Origin: DASRFR01 sp035651455
GTDB taxonomy: Bacteria; Acidobacteriota; Terriglobia; Terriglobales; Acidobacteriaceae
Length of the DNA stretch: 64,000 nt
Assembly (NCBI GenBank): GCA_035651455.1
Contig: DASRFR010000050.1
Span: 1-64,000, forward strand
Direction: 5' to 3'
In this document: positions 1-10,588 of the stretch, piece by piece
Position numbering within the stretch: the first letter of the stretch is position 1
How the letters are laid out: each line of letters begins with the position of its first letter
Position numbers and translations under genes: made by a program
The notes under the pieces: model-generated
What the model saw: only the letters and a program-made list of their open reading frames with translations
Databases searched by the model: none
Told to the model about the DNA's origin: nothing

Positions 1-402
<402 letters not shown>

Positions 403-438
403 TAAAATTTACTCGGTGCATTGAACCAGTTGTCAGTC

Positions 439-477
439 CCAGTACTCAGTTCTCAGTTAGAACCTGAACTGTACTGG
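439..477 (+). repeat. Imperfect inverted repeat in the 23S-5S spacer
   Basis: CCAGTACTCAGTTC on the left is mirrored by GAACTGTACTGG on the right with small bulges, so the transcript can fold into a hairpin between the 23S and 5S genes. It could be an rRNA processing stem or a small intergenic repeat. The surrounding spacer (403-669) contains no gene that I can see. Confidence 0.4.
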
Positions 478-669
478 TTACTGTAGCTAGCGGCTGATAA
501 CTGGGCGCCGATGCTAACCAAGTACGAAGTCCAATCTATTCAGTTGTGAGGCATCGACCTCACGATCTTTGAAAGTTTGCGGTGTGCGATCGCGCGAGTC
601 GAGCGACGGCTCCTTGCCAGGCGATCGCGAGCTTGCTGGCGTAAGTGCCACGAGCGAACCGCTCAAGAC

Positions 670-785
<116 letters not shown>

Positions 786-792
786 ATAAATA

Positions 793-826
793 AAGGCCAC
801 GCTCTTAACTGAGCGTGGCCTTTTCC
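793..826 (+). terminator. Rho-independent terminator of the rRNA operon
   Basis: A perfect 12-bp stem (AAGGCCACGCTC / GAGCGTGGCCTT) with a 6-nt loop TTAACT is followed by a T-rich run. It lies just after 5S. Confidence 0.92.
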
Positions 827-911
827 TTTAGTGGGTGCGGTCAGCATTCCGCCGAAACACTAAAAAAGGCAGCCGGTGAAGGCTGCCGGTTATATGGCGC
901 GTCGCTTCTGT

Positions 912-3900
912 CTAGAAGCTATACCGCAGACTGAATTGCATGGTCCGCGGTATCGCGAAGGTTTCCAGACTGGTGAACTGCCCGACGTTGCTGCTGGTGA
1001 GATCGTTCACCGGTAAGCCGCGGTTTACATTGTTAAACACGTTGAAGTTCTGCCACGCGAAGTTCAGGGTCTGGCGTTCGGTAATGCGAAAGGCCTTCGC
1101 CAACTCCCAGTCGGCTTCAAAGAAACCGGGGCCGCGCAACGAGTTTCGTCCAGCATTCCCCTCCGTAAAAGCAAACGCCGGATCCGTGAGCACGGTGCTG
1201 AGCGGTACGTAGGCAGCGGGATTGAAGCCCAATCCGTTAGTGCCGCCGGTATTTCCGTTTGCGATCTGAAATGCGCGCAACGTGTAGTTTGAATTCAATG
1301 ACGTGTTGTCGCCATAAATCGGCGTGAACGGACGCCCGCTGTACGCCGTGGTCACGCCATTGAATTGCCATCCCGCAAGTAACAGCCGAGCCGGAGCGCT
1401 CATGTTCTGCATGAACGGTTTACCCGGCCCGATCGGCACCTCAATGGTATGTCCGAAGGAGAAGGCGTGGGTGCGATCGAAACCGGCGGGACCATATTGC
1501 GAGTTCAGGTCGTACGGTCCGAACTCGCGGGAATTGTCACCGTAATTCAGGACTTTCGACCAGGTGTACTGACCGGTGAAGGAAAAGAACGAGGACATGC
1601 GTTTCTCGGCCGAGATCTGAAGGCTGTTGTAATTCGAACTCAGATCGTTGGCGAAAGCCGTGATGTCCTGCGTGTAACCAAATCGGGAGAAGTACGGACG
1701 GTTGTTGTTCGACAGACCCGGACCTGGCACCGGCGCGTTAGCGTTGAAGAAGTCATACAGGTGCCGGGCGTAGTTGCCCACGTATGCGATCTGCAAGCTG
1801 AGATTCTTGCTCAACTGTTGCTGAAGAGCGACGTTGTACATGTCCACGTAGGCCGTCTTGCGATTGAGCGGAATGCCGGTCGCGGAGACATCGGTCGGCA
1901 GAAACAGCAGGCCATTAGAGGGCACTGCAGGCGGAGTGGGAGGAGGTGGGCCTTGCGTCAGCGTAAATGGGAGCGCCAGACCAGTGGAGGCCTGAATATT
2001 TTGTGCGAAGTCGACCGGGTAATTGTGGCTGATCTGGATACTGAAGAAGTTAGGGAAGAAGCTGCGTCCATAGCCGGCGCGCAGGACGGTATTGGGATGC
2101 ACCTGGTAGGCGATCCCGATGCGCGGCGCGAAGTTGTTTGTCCTGGTGTTGATGTTGGTGTAGCGGTCGACGTTTCCCAGGCGGGCGACCATAAGCTGTC
2201 CAGTCTGCAGGTTGAAGTTTGCGCCGTTGCCGCGGTTGGCATACGGTGCCGTATAGACTTCGTAGCGTAGTCCCAGCGACAAGGTCAGCTTGGGAGTAAC
2301 GCGCCAGCGGTCCTGGGCGAAGGCGAATACATCCTGCTCGTACTCTTTTGGGATACCAAAAAACTGAAAACGTTGGAACTGGCTCGGCATGCCCAGCAGA
2401 AACGATTCGAATGCGTCGGTGGTGGTTCCAAATGGAGTGGCCACTCCGCTATTGAAGGTGAACGTGCCACGCTGGCTGAAGTCGCTGCTAACACGGTAGT
2501 TGACGACCCAGCGATAGTCCCCTCCAAACTTCAGCTCATGATTACCCACCACCTTGGTGAGCACCGGAGAGAGTTGGTGGAGTTGTTCCTGCTCATGCAG
2601 AGGTGCATTGGTATTGATGGTGGTGCCGAACTGGAAGCTGCTCGACGGAAAACCTGCGACCGTGGTTCCGCTCAGCGCGGAGCCATTGAATACAAAGTTG
2701 GATAAGCCGCTGGTATCGGCTGTGCCCAAATTAATGCCGTTTAGGCCTACCGATTGTGCAGTGTTCTTACCATAATCGACCGGCAGGACATCGATCTGAT
2801 AGCGGAAGTAGCTGTACCGCAAATTGAACAGCAAGGTTGGGCCGAATACGTGGTTCCAGTTCACTGCGCCGTTATGGTTCTGACCTTTCGAGTTGCCCGG
2901 GCCGTACAAGCTGGAAAACGACGGACCGCCGGCAAGACCAAAGATCGCGGGTGAGTTGATGGTGTCGGTGAAAAGGTCGTAGCGGAAAAACAAGCGATTA
3001 TTGGGATTGACCATGTAATCGACGCGCGCATCGTACTGGTCTGAATTGAACTTGACGCTGCCTTGACCCAGGAACGTGTTTGTCCCAATGTTGGGTGGCG
3101 GAATCATCGCGAGCAGACGGCTGGCGACCGGGCTGATCGCAAAGGCAGGAAGCACCGGCCCGCCCAGTGCTCTCAAGTCGCCGGCCCGCTCGGCCAGCGT
3201 GGGGACGAACTCCTGGAATCCTCCGCCCAGTCTCTCCCGCTGACCTTGGTAGGTACCGAAGAAGAAAAGCTTATCTCGGATGATCTTGCCGCCCAGCGAT
3301 CCACCGAACTGGTTAAAACGTAAGGGAGACTGCCGCAACACTTCGGTGTAGGGATTCCGAGCGTTAAAGAAGTTATTGCGCAGGTATTCGAAGGCATCGC
3401 CATGCCACGTATTGCTGCCCGATTTCGTGGTGTACTCGACGAATGAGCCGCCGGAGCGGCCGAATTCAGCGTCATAGTTGCTGGTTGTAACCTTCATCTG
3501 GTCGAGCGAGTCAGGAGGTGGATTGACCACCTGGATGCCGAGCACCGCGTCCATATCATCGGCGCCGTCGATTTGCCGGTTGGTGAAGCCGAACAACAGG
3601 CCGTTGGTGTTGTTGGCCTGGCCGCCCTGCGGATTTTCCGCACCCGCTATGTCATAAGTGTTCCGAACGGTGCCCGGGGCCAGCAACTCGAGCTGAGTTA
3701 CGTTCTGACTGAGAGTGGGCAATGTCGTGAGCTGCCTGGCGGGGAGGGTGGTGCTGATCTCAGCCCGATCGGTAACCAATACCGGCGACTCGTTAGCGAC
3801 GACTACCACAGACTGCTGCACTTCGCCGGTCTGCAGAGGCACGGTGATGCGTGTCTCACGGTCGACGTTGACCGCGATACCGTTCTGCTGCGTGGTTTTA

Positions 3901-4211
3901 AAGCCTTGGGCGTCCACCTTGACTTCGTAAATTCCGTTCGCGAGTTGCGTGCGGGAGAACATGCCTTGCGGGTTGGTTGTCGTGGTGATGGAAGAACCAC
4001 GCTGGGTGTCGGTTATCGTAACCGTGGCATTTGGCACGACCGCGCCGGTCGGGTCGGTTACGAGTCCCGTTAAAGTTCCGGAAGTGGCTTGCGCCAGAGC
4101 GTTTTGAGAAGCTGAAAAGATCAAGCCCATTGATAAAATGGCCGCTACAGTGGTCAGAAGCCATTTGCAACGTGATTCATGCTTGTGAAGTGCGCGTACC
4201 CAGTTCGTCAT
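912..4211 (-). CDS. Oar-like TonB-dependent outer-membrane receptor with carboxypeptidase-regulatory domain
   Basis: A protein of 1099 residues. A signal peptide (hydrophobic run ending in NALAQA) is followed by a CarboxypepD_reg-like Ig fold (GTLTGLVTDPTGAVVPNATV), a plug-like segment, and a long beta-barrel ending in the aromatic residue typical of outer-membrane proteins (FSLRYSF). The family imports or binds large polymers at the outer membrane and is heavily expanded in Acidobacteriota; the substrate cannot be read from the sequence. An in-frame start 64 codons upstream exists, but the ATG chosen has AGGAG about 4 nt before it and begins a proper signal peptide. It stands alone, divergent from the glycosidase gene. 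A classical TonB box was not identified. Confidence 0.9.
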   Translation of the reverse strand: MTNWVRALHKHESRCKWLLTTVAAILSMGLIFSASQNALAQATSGTLTGLVTDPTGAVVPNATVTITDTQRGSSITTTTNPQGMFSRTQLANGIYEVKVDAQGFKTTQQNGIAVNVDRETRITVPLQTGEVQQSVVVVANESPVLVTDRAEISTTLPARQLTTLPTLSQNVTQLELLAPGTVRNTYDIAGAENPQGGQANNTNGLLFGFTNRQIDGADDMDAVLGIQVVNPPPDSLDQMKVTTSNYDAEFGRSGGSFVEYTTKSGSNTWHGDAFEYLRNNFFNARNPYTEVLRQSPLRFNQFGGSLGGKIIRDKLFFFGTYQGQRERLGGGFQEFVPTLAERAGDLRALGGPVLPAFAISPVASRLLAMIPPPNIGTNTFLGQGSVKFNSDQYDARVDYMVNPNNRLFFRYDLFTDTINSPAIFGLAGGPSFSSLYGPGNSKGQNHNGAVNWNHVFGPTLLFNLRYSYFRYQIDVLPVDYGKNTAQSVGLNGINLGTADTSGLSNFVFNGSALSGTTVAGFPSSSFQFGTTINTNAPLHEQEQLHQLSPVLTKVVGNHELKFGGDYRWVVNYRVSSDFSQRGTFTFNSGVATPFGTTTDAFESFLLGMPSQFQRFQFFGIPKEYEQDVFAFAQDRWRVTPKLTLSLGLRYEVYTAPYANRGNGANFNLQTGQLMVARLGNVDRYTNINTRTNNFAPRIGIAYQVHPNTVLRAGYGRSFFPNFFSIQISHNYPVDFAQNIQASTGLALPFTLTQGPPPPTPPAVPSNGLLFLPTDVSATGIPLNRKTAYVDMYNVALQQQLSKNLSLQIAYVGNYARHLYDFFNANAPVPGPGLSNNNRPYFSRFGYTQDITAFANDLSSNYNSLQISAEKRMSSFFSFTGQYTWSKVLNYGDNSREFGPYDLNSQYGPAGFDRTHAFSFGHTIEVPIGPGKPFMQNMSAPARLLLAGWQFNGVTTAYSGRPFTPIYGDNTSLNSNYTLRAFQIANGNTGGTNGLGFNPAAYVPLSTVLTDPAFAFTEGNAGRNSLRGPGFFEADWELAKAFRITERQTLNFAWQNFNVFNNVNRGLPVNDLTSSNVGQFTSLETFAIPRTMQFSLRYSF

Positions 4212-4800
4212 AACTCCTCTTGCTTGTTTGGTCCAGATAGCTCCAATTGCTCCCGTGAGGTAAGGTGACCTGCGCGAGTCAATCAGGGTTAAAGGTAGAT
4301 GGCTTAGCAGCAGCCACAACAGGTAGCCACGGATGACTAACTGAACAGTCGAAACTTCGACAATAGCGAGAGGTGAAGTGATTGCCGCCGCGTCGAAACG
4401 CAACTAACACCCTATCGTAATCGAGTCTATTTACTTAGCAGTTAGCACCAGTGAAATTGTCGAAATGCAGCATTCTTCCGGTTCTTGCCTAACTCTAGAG
4501 TTGTTTTCTGTCGCATAAGTACGTAAAGATATTTGCAACTATGTAACCAAGTATTGCCCTGGATGCTGCTCTGCTAAGTCATGTACATGCGAGGTGTCGC
4601 GCAGGTGGGTATGGGAAACGAGAGCAGCACAATTCACAAACCTGAAGGCGTTCTACAAGGCAATGAATCCTGAGTTCCCGACCATCTACCCATACCACGG
4701 AACAAGCAAAGCTAAGGTGCTATGGATGGCTTTTTACTCGTGAAGCGTTGCATGCTGCTGCTGATAACTTGTCTCTGCCAGCTGTTGTAAGCTGTCGGGG
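4212..4800. other. Divergent intergenic region, no gene seen
   Basis: This region separates the minus-strand receptor from the plus-strand glycosidase and should hold both promoters. I see no convincing -35/-10 pair or operator. The only open stretch (around 4663-4743) is short, has no ribosome binding site and resembles no family that I know. Confidence 0.5.
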
Positions 4801-7317
4801 ATGAGATGGCCCGTTCTCCTGCTCGCGTTGCTAACCGCCTTCCTGAGTTCGTCGTTAACCCAGGATCTCTCTATGCAGTTTTCCGATCCGACGCGCTTTC
4901 TCGTAGCGCATGGCCGGCGCGCGTGGGCGAGCGGCTATGGCGATGGCGGCCTGGAGATCTGGGCCGGAGCCCTGCAAATCGCCAGTGATCTCCATCCGGA
5001 ATTCCGCCGCGGTGGCGACGTGACCGCTATTCCGGGAGAAGGGATCGTCAGCAAAATCGAAGCTGAGCCGAGCCATGTCGTCCGCACCTACACGGGTCCC
5101 GACTTTGCGGTCGAGGAGCAGGTCTGGGTTCCTCTGGAAGAAACTGCTGTCCTGGTCCGCTACATTGTGCGCAGCGTGCGACCGGTGCAGGTCATTGCCA
5201 GGTTTCGTCCATCGCTGAATTTGATGTGGCCGGCGGCGTTGGGCGGTCAGGAGATACGCTGGGATCCCGCACAGTCCGGCTATCTGCTCACCGATTCGGG
5301 CAGGCAGTTCGCCGCGGCCGTGCTTGCACCGGGGGCGACGGAGCACGACGAACCGCTGAACAGCGCGCATCCACTGCCGCAAACGGATGAACTTGCCGTG
5401 GCGTTGGATCAGCACTCGCCCCAACTGCTCTTCACGCGGATCCCACCCGTTCGATCGGGAAAATTTGATCTGACCTCCGCACGAGCGCTTCTCCAGTTCT
5501 CGACATGGCAGCCCGCCTCGGAGAAGCATTACCAGCAGGTACTGGCCTCGCATGTGCGCATCGACACTCCGGATGCTGCCCTGAACCAGGCCCTCGCCTG
5601 GGCCGAAATCGCGCTGGATCAAGACTGGTTGTGCAATGATGACCTGGGCTGCGCGTACGTTGCGGGATTCGGCCCGTCACGCCGCAACCGGCGGCCGCAA
5701 TATGCGTGGTTCTTCTCCGGCGATGGCATGATTGCATCGCACGCCGCCATGGCAGAAGGCGATCTGAACCGCGCTCGCGACGAGATTCGTTTTATTGCCA
5801 AGTATCAGGACCGCGGTAAGGGGATGATCTGGCATGAGTTATCGCAGAGCGCGCCGTACATCGATTGGCGAGGAAAGTATCCATACATGTTTGTGCACGC
5901 GGACCTCACCTATCCCTACATCTCGACTGTGGCGGACTATGTGCGTAACTCGAACGACCGAGCATTCCTGCGGGAAATCTGGCCGTCAGTGCAGCACGCG
6001 TTCGCTTACGGCCGTTCACTGGTGAGCGAGGGCGGCCTGCCGCGAATTCCGGAAGGCAAGGAGGGCGGAGACGAGCAGGATCCGCTCAGGGAAGAGCTGA
6101 GCCTTTCTGCCAGTTGGGTGGAAGCTTGCGCCGACTATGCACATCTGGCCGCTGTGATGGGAGACCCCGAAGCAGCCCGGCAAGCGCGAGATCTTGCGCA
6201 GCAAGCGCGTTCGTCATTTGCGCAGCGTTACTGGGACGCACAGCGCGGCTCTCCTATCGAAGCCTACCGCCGCAATGGCGAACCCATGCTGGATCGCGGT
6301 TTGGGCGCGATTGTCGGCATCAATCAGCGGCTGTTCAACGATCAGCAGAATGCGCGCGTGCTGGACGATATTGCCTCATGGCGCTTCCAGTCGGACTGGG
6401 GCACGCGCAACATCGCCATGGAAGAGCCCGGGTTCGATCCCACCGGCTACGCGCATGGCACGGTTTGGGCTCTCGCGACTGCCGATGTGGCCCTGGCGTA
6501 TTGGACCGCGCATCGTCCGGAAACCGCATGGGAAGTCTGGCGCACTCTGATTCCATGGTCAACACTGGATTCGCCAGGCCACATGCACGAAGTGCTCGCG
6601 GGCGATACTTACCATCCGCAATTAGAGTCAGTGCCGGAACAGAGCTGGTCGTCGGCGTCATTTCTAACCTCGGCCGTACGCGGTCTGTTTGGGATCGATA
6701 TCAATGCGGAGGACGGTATTCTCACCATCGCGCCGCACCTGCCTGCAGAGTGGGATCATGCCACTGTCAGCGGACTGCACTTGGGAGCGTCCACCCTAAA
6801 TCTCAGATTCGAGCAGCAGAGCGATGAGCTCAGCCTGCGAATCCTCACCAGCGGGCCGCCGGTGCACATCAGGTATGACCCGGAGATTCCCTTGGGAGCA
6901 CGAATCCAAAGCGCGAGAGGTTGCGGCCGCAGGATAGAGGCGAAACAGCAGCAGAAAAGCGCGGACCAGCACGTGATGGCTGATATCGTCGTGCCGCAAG
7001 GCACCTGCGAAATCTCTTTGCGCTACCGCGATGGCGTGTCCATCATCATGCCGGCGCCACAGCCGTCCCTCGGTGATCCCAGCACGGGTATGAAACTCAC
7101 TACGCTCACCCTGGCCGGCAATATCCTGCACCTTGGCCTCGACGTGGTGCCTGTCCGCCAGAACAGAATTCAGCTACGGACTGACAGGACAGTGAACAGT
7201 GCGTCTGGGGCGGAAATCAGCAAAGTTGCCAGCGATAGTTATGAACTGTCGCTCCCCCGTACCTCGGGCGCGGATGCCTATCAGCACTTGCAGGTGAGTG
7301 TTAGCTTCTCGGACTGA
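4801..7317 (+). CDS. Exported six-hairpin glycosidase (amylo-alpha-1,6-glucosidase-like)
   Basis: 838 residues with an N-terminal signal peptide (MRWPVLLLALLTAFLSS), so probably periplasmic. The N-terminal 240 residues look like a beta-sandwich. The region from about 260 to 640 looks like an (alpha/alpha)6 barrel, with the cluster WFFSGDGMIASHAAMAEGD, the acidic segment EGKEGGDEQDP and ETAWEVWRTLIPWS. The C-terminal 200 residues look like a beta domain. This layout matches glycogen-debranching and related six-hairpin hydrolases, but the exact glycoside and the catalytic pair cannot be assigned by eye. The ribosome binding site is weak. It is followed by the acyl-activating gene with no obvious functional link. 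Confidence 0.7.
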   Translation: MRWPVLLLALLTAFLSSSLTQDLSMQFSDPTRFLVAHGRRAWASGYGDGGLEIWAGALQIASDLHPEFRRGGDVTAIPGEGIVSKIEAEPSHVVRTYTGPDFAVEEQVWVPLEETAVLVRYIVRSVRPVQVIARFRPSLNLMWPAALGGQEIRWDPAQSGYLLTDSGRQFAAAVLAPGATEHDEPLNSAHPLPQTDELAVALDQHSPQLLFTRIPPVRSGKFDLTSARALLQFSTWQPASEKHYQQVLASHVRIDTPDAALNQALAWAEIALDQDWLCNDDLGCAYVAGFGPSRRNRRPQYAWFFSGDGMIASHAAMAEGDLNRARDEIRFIAKYQDRGKGMIWHELSQSAPYIDWRGKYPYMFVHADLTYPYISTVADYVRNSNDRAFLREIWPSVQHAFAYGRSLVSEGGLPRIPEGKEGGDEQDPLREELSLSASWVEACADYAHLAAVMGDPEAARQARDLAQQARSSFAQRYWDAQRGSPIEAYRRNGEPMLDRGLGAIVGINQRLFNDQQNARVLDDIASWRFQSDWGTRNIAMEEPGFDPTGYAHGTVWALATADVALAYWTAHRPETAWEVWRTLIPWSTLDSPGHMHEVLAGDTYHPQLESVPEQSWSSASFLTSAVRGLFGIDINAEDGILTIAPHLPAEWDHATVSGLHLGASTLNLRFEQQSDELSLRILTSGPPVHIRYDPEIPLGARIQSARGCGRRIEAKQQQKSADQHVMADIVVPQGTCEISLRYRDGVSIIMPAPQPSLGDPSTGMKLTTLTLAGNILHLGLDVVPVRQNRIQLRTDRTVNSASGAEISKVASDSYELSLPRTSGADAYQHLQVSVSFSD

Positions 7318-7457
7318 GAAGTCGGAATCGCGCAGGCCTGCATCCGGCTGTTGCGCTTGCTTCCAGAGCGAGCCGTCCACTGCCGATGCGCGGAACACGA
7401 AGGTTTTCGCCGTGCGATGATGGAGTCACTGGAGCACGCGCAAAGGCTCCGCCCGCA

Positions 7458-9980
7458 ATGGACCGCCAATCTCTGGTTAGTTACCTCGATGATTTTCAAC
7501 GCCTGGGCAAGCAGGGCGCCTACGCGCAGTCGCGCGGCTATCGGACAGAGCACTGGAGCTACCAGCAGGTCGCTAATTTTGCTTTTCAGTTCGCGCGCGA
7601 AATCGATGGCAGGGGGATCGGCAAGGGTGATCATGTTCTCCTTTGGGGACATAATTGCGCGGAATGGATCGCAGTCTTCTTGGGTTGCATGTGGAGGGGT
7701 GCGATCGTGGTGCCTGTCGATCATGCGTCTGCGCCCGATTTTGCTCTCCGGGTTCAGCAGCAAGTTTCGGCCAAGGTGATCGTTTGCTCCCGAGAGCACG
7801 CGGCCCATTTTCCCGGGGAGGAAGCCCTGGTCCTTGAGGATCTCGCGTCCACATTGCGAGAACGTTCCAACGTAGCCTACCCACCGCAGGTGGTATCCGG
7901 GAATGATGCTCTGGAGATTGTGTTCACGTCGGGTACTACCGCGGAACCCAAAGGGGTAGTCATCACCCACGGCAACGTTCTGGCGAATGTTGCGCCGTTT
8001 GAAAGAGAGATTCGCAAGTTCCTCAAGTACGAAAAATTGTTTCATCCCATCCGATTTCTCAACTTGCTGCCGCTCAGTCATGTGTTCGGGCAATTCCTTG
8101 GAATATTTCTGCCGCCGCTCCTCGCCGGAACTGTGTGGTTTCAGGAGTCGCTCAACCCTTCTGAAGTAATCAGCGCAATCAAGAAGCGCCGTGTATCGGT
8201 ACTAGTCGCGGTTCCGCGCCTATTGCAGTCCCTCAAAGACAAAGTTGAGCGAGACCTCGAGGCAAGCGGTCAGTCCGGCAGGTTTCGTGAGAGGTTCCAA
8301 TCTGTGGCAGGACAGCACTTTCTTCGCCGCTGGTGGACGTTCCGCCGAATACGGCGGCGATTCGGATGGAAGTTTTGGGCATTCATTTGTGGCGGCGCTA
8401 GCCTCGACCGCGCGACTGAAGAATTCTGGGATCGGCTGGGGTACGCGGTGATTCAGGGTTATGGCCTTACCGAAACCACCTCATTGATCAGTGTGAATCA
8501 TCCTTTCAAACTGGGGCGCGGTTCGATTGGAAAGGTGCTGCCCGGACGCGAGATCAAACTCGCGCCGGACGGAGAGATCCTGGTGCGCGGTGGTGGCGTT
8601 GCCGCCGGGTATTTTAGCCACAAGGCTCTTACCGCGGTTACTGGCGAGGACGGCTGGTATCACACGGGCGATGTCGGTGAACTCGACGCTGCAGGCCATC
8701 TTTATTTCAAGGGCCGCAAAAAAGACGTCATCGTGACTCCTGCGGGAATGAATATTTATCCCGAGGACCTCGAGTTCGCCCTGCGCCGGCAGCCTCAGGT
8801 GCGCGACTGCGTCGTAATTGGTTTAGAGCGCAATGGCAATCTTGAACCATGTGCAGTCGTTGTCTTGAGAAACAAGGAAACAAATCCAGAGGAGATTCTG
8901 TGCCGAGCGAATGAAAGCCTGGCCGAGTATCAGCGGATGCATTTGTTTTACAAGTGGCCCGACGAGGACTTTCCCAGGACCTCAACCCAGAAGCCACGAA
9001 GAAAGTTGATTCATGACACAGTCCGGGAGAATTTCGGCGCTGCTCAATCTGCCAGCCCGCGTAGCGCACTGGCAGAACTCATCGGCCGCTTTAGCCCCGG
9101 CGCAACCCCGAACCTGGACCCTGATGCCGATCTGCAGGCCAACCTGGGTCTGAGTTCTTTGGATCGGGTGGAATTGCTGGGCGCCCTTGAAGACCGTTAT
9201 CAGATAGATCTTCGCGACACCAACTTGGCCGCGGCCAGCACGGTCGGCGATCTGGAAAGATTGCTGCGCGGCGCGCCCAGCGAAAGTGTCGAATTTCACT
9301 ATCCGCGATGGGCACTCCGCTGGCCCGTAACCTGGATTCGCACCGCGGCATATTACATCGCAATACGTCCCGCGATTTCATTATTAGGGCGGCCGCACAT
9401 CAGCGGGCTCGATAACTTGCGCAAACTCAACCCACCGGTGTTGATCGTCTCCAATCACATCGATGATGTCGATCCAGGATTCATCCTGGCTGCGCTTCCC
9501 GGCCGCTTCCGCCATCGACTGGTAGTGGCTACGGGGGGGGAGGCGCTCGAGCGCTTGCGCACTTCACCAGTTGAGCAAAATGCCCTATTGAAAATTTATA
9601 ACCGCGCCAAGTGGATGCTGGGCGTTGCGCTTCTCAATCTCTTTCCGTTGCCGCGCGAGGCGGGATTTCGCAGGAGCTTTCAGTTCGCCGGCGAAGCCGT
9701 GGATCGGGGTTTCAGCGTGCTGGTTTTCCCGGAGGGACGCCATACGAAAGACGGCGAGTTGCTCCGTTTCCGCGCCGGAATCGGCCTGCTCGCAAACAAT
9801 CTGCAGGTCCCTATCGTGCCGGTCCGGATTCGTGGACTCTTTGAACTCAAGCAGACAGGCCGCAGGATTGCACGTTCCGGAGAGATTCGCGTCCACATTG
9901 GTCAGCCGGTGCAATTCGCCCCAGACACTGATCCGGAGCGGATTGCGCAGCAGTTACGAGAAACAGTGAATCAATTGTGA
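7458..9980 (+). CDS. Trifunctional acyl-activating enzyme / acyl carrier / PlsC-type acyltransferase
   Basis: 840 residues with three domains in order. The first is an AMP-forming acyl ligase (about 1-520) with the ATP loop TSGTTAEPKG, GYGLTETTS, and GWYHTGDVGEL followed by KGRKKDVIVT. The second is an acyl carrier domain (about 530-605) with LGLSSLDRVELL, where the second serine fits the phosphopantetheine site. The third is a PlsC/LPLAT acyltransferase (about 640-820) with HX4D as NHIDDVD and FPEGR. The likely role is to activate a free fatty acid, load it on the internal carrier and transfer it to a lysophospholipid, as Aas does for recycled lipids, although the domain order differs from E. 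coli Aas. An upstream in-frame ATG is possible, but the chosen start begins the conserved region. Confidence 0.82.
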   Translation: MDRQSLVSYLDDFQRLGKQGAYAQSRGYRTEHWSYQQVANFAFQFAREIDGRGIGKGDHVLLWGHNCAEWIAVFLGCMWRGAIVVPVDHASAPDFALRVQQQVSAKVIVCSREHAAHFPGEEALVLEDLASTLRERSNVAYPPQVVSGNDALEIVFTSGTTAEPKGVVITHGNVLANVAPFEREIRKFLKYEKLFHPIRFLNLLPLSHVFGQFLGIFLPPLLAGTVWFQESLNPSEVISAIKKRRVSVLVAVPRLLQSLKDKVERDLEASGQSGRFRERFQSVAGQHFLRRWWTFRRIRRRFGWKFWAFICGGASLDRATEEFWDRLGYAVIQGYGLTETTSLISVNHPFKLGRGSIGKVLPGREIKLAPDGEILVRGGGVAAGYFSHKALTAVTGEDGWYHTGDVGELDAAGHLYFKGRKKDVIVTPAGMNIYPEDLEFALRRQPQVRDCVVIGLERNGNLEPCAVVVLRNKETNPEEILCRANESLAEYQRMHLFYKWPDEDFPRTSTQKPRRKLIHDTVRENFGAAQSASPRSALAELIGRFSPGATPNLDPDADLQANLGLSSLDRVELLGALEDRYQIDLRDTNLAAASTVGDLERLLRGAPSESVEFHYPRWALRWPVTWIRTAAYYIAIRPAISLLGRPHISGLDNLRKLNPPVLIVSNHIDDVDPGFILAALPGRFRHRLVVATGGEALERLRTSPVEQNALLKIYNRAKWMLGVALLNLFPLPREAGFRRSFQFAGEAVDRGFSVLVFPEGRHTKDGELLRFRAGIGLLANNLQVPIVPVRIRGLFELKQTGRRIARSGEIRVHIGQPVQFAPDTDPERIAQQLRETVNQL

Positions 9981-10180
9981 GCACCCGACGACGTTCGCGG
10001 CGCGACCACTGCATTCGGCGCAAAAATCGGAAGCACGGACTTCCCGAGAACCTGAGTGTCTGACACGTCGGGCGCGCTTCACAGACGTTTTCCGTTTTCA
10101 AGTCTGTGGTCAACCCCAAAATACCCTCCGGCATCGAAGCTTGGTCATTACCGTTACTCGATCCATGGAGGATCTCGACC

Positions 10181-10582
10181 ATGCAGCGCAATTTACAGCA
10201 GGTATCGCAGGCAGTGATTACCTGCATCCTTCTTCTCTTTACACTTTCCCCGAGCCTGATGGCACAAACGCACGTGGTCAGTCCTTCTGAACTGCAGAAG
10301 CAGATTTCGGAGGCGAGCCAGGCCAGGCAGCAGAACTTGGGAAAAGTGCAACAGTTCCTCTCAACCGAAACCGCACAGAAGGCGCTGCAGACAGCTCACA
10401 TCGACAGCAGCGAGGTGAAGAACGCGGTGTCGACTCTGAGTGACAGCGAACTGGCGCAGTTGGCCGCGAAGGCGGATAAGGCGCAACACGATTTTGCCGC
10501 TGGTGCTTTGGACAACCGAGACATCATCTACATCATTCTGGGTGTCGCCGTTCTGATCCTGATTATTGTCGCAGTTCGTTAA
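10181..10582 (+). CDS. PA2779-family small membrane protein
   Basis: 133 residues. An N-terminal signal-type segment (VITCILLLFTLSPSLMAQ) is followed by a helical, Gln/Ala-rich middle and a C-terminal membrane segment (about 114-132) ending in a single Arg. This is the pattern of the PA2779 family, which is found beside PA2778-type C39 peptidases. The start is fixed by GGAGGA 10 nt upstream. The next gene starts 6 nt after the stop. The short C-terminal helix plus Arg recalls protein-sorting tails, which makes it a candidate substrate or anchor for the neighbouring peptidase; that is inference. No function is known to me. Confidence 0.72.
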   Translation: MQRNLQQVSQAVITCILLLFTLSPSLMAQTHVVSPSELQKQISEASQARQQNLGKVQQFLSTETAQKALQTAHIDSSEVKNAVSTLSDSELAQLAAKADKAQHDFAAGALDNRDIIYIILGVAVLILIIVAVR

Positions 10583-10588
10583 CCCGAC

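Noticed and set aside
4663..4743. Short plus-strand frame beginning MNPEFPTIYPYHG in the receptor-glycosidase gap
   Set aside because: 26 codons, no ribosome binding site, no known similarity; could be chance or a gene remnant.
7281..8093. Minus-strand open frame opposite the AMP-ligase start
   Set aside because: It overlaps two supported genes, has no motif and no signal for translation.
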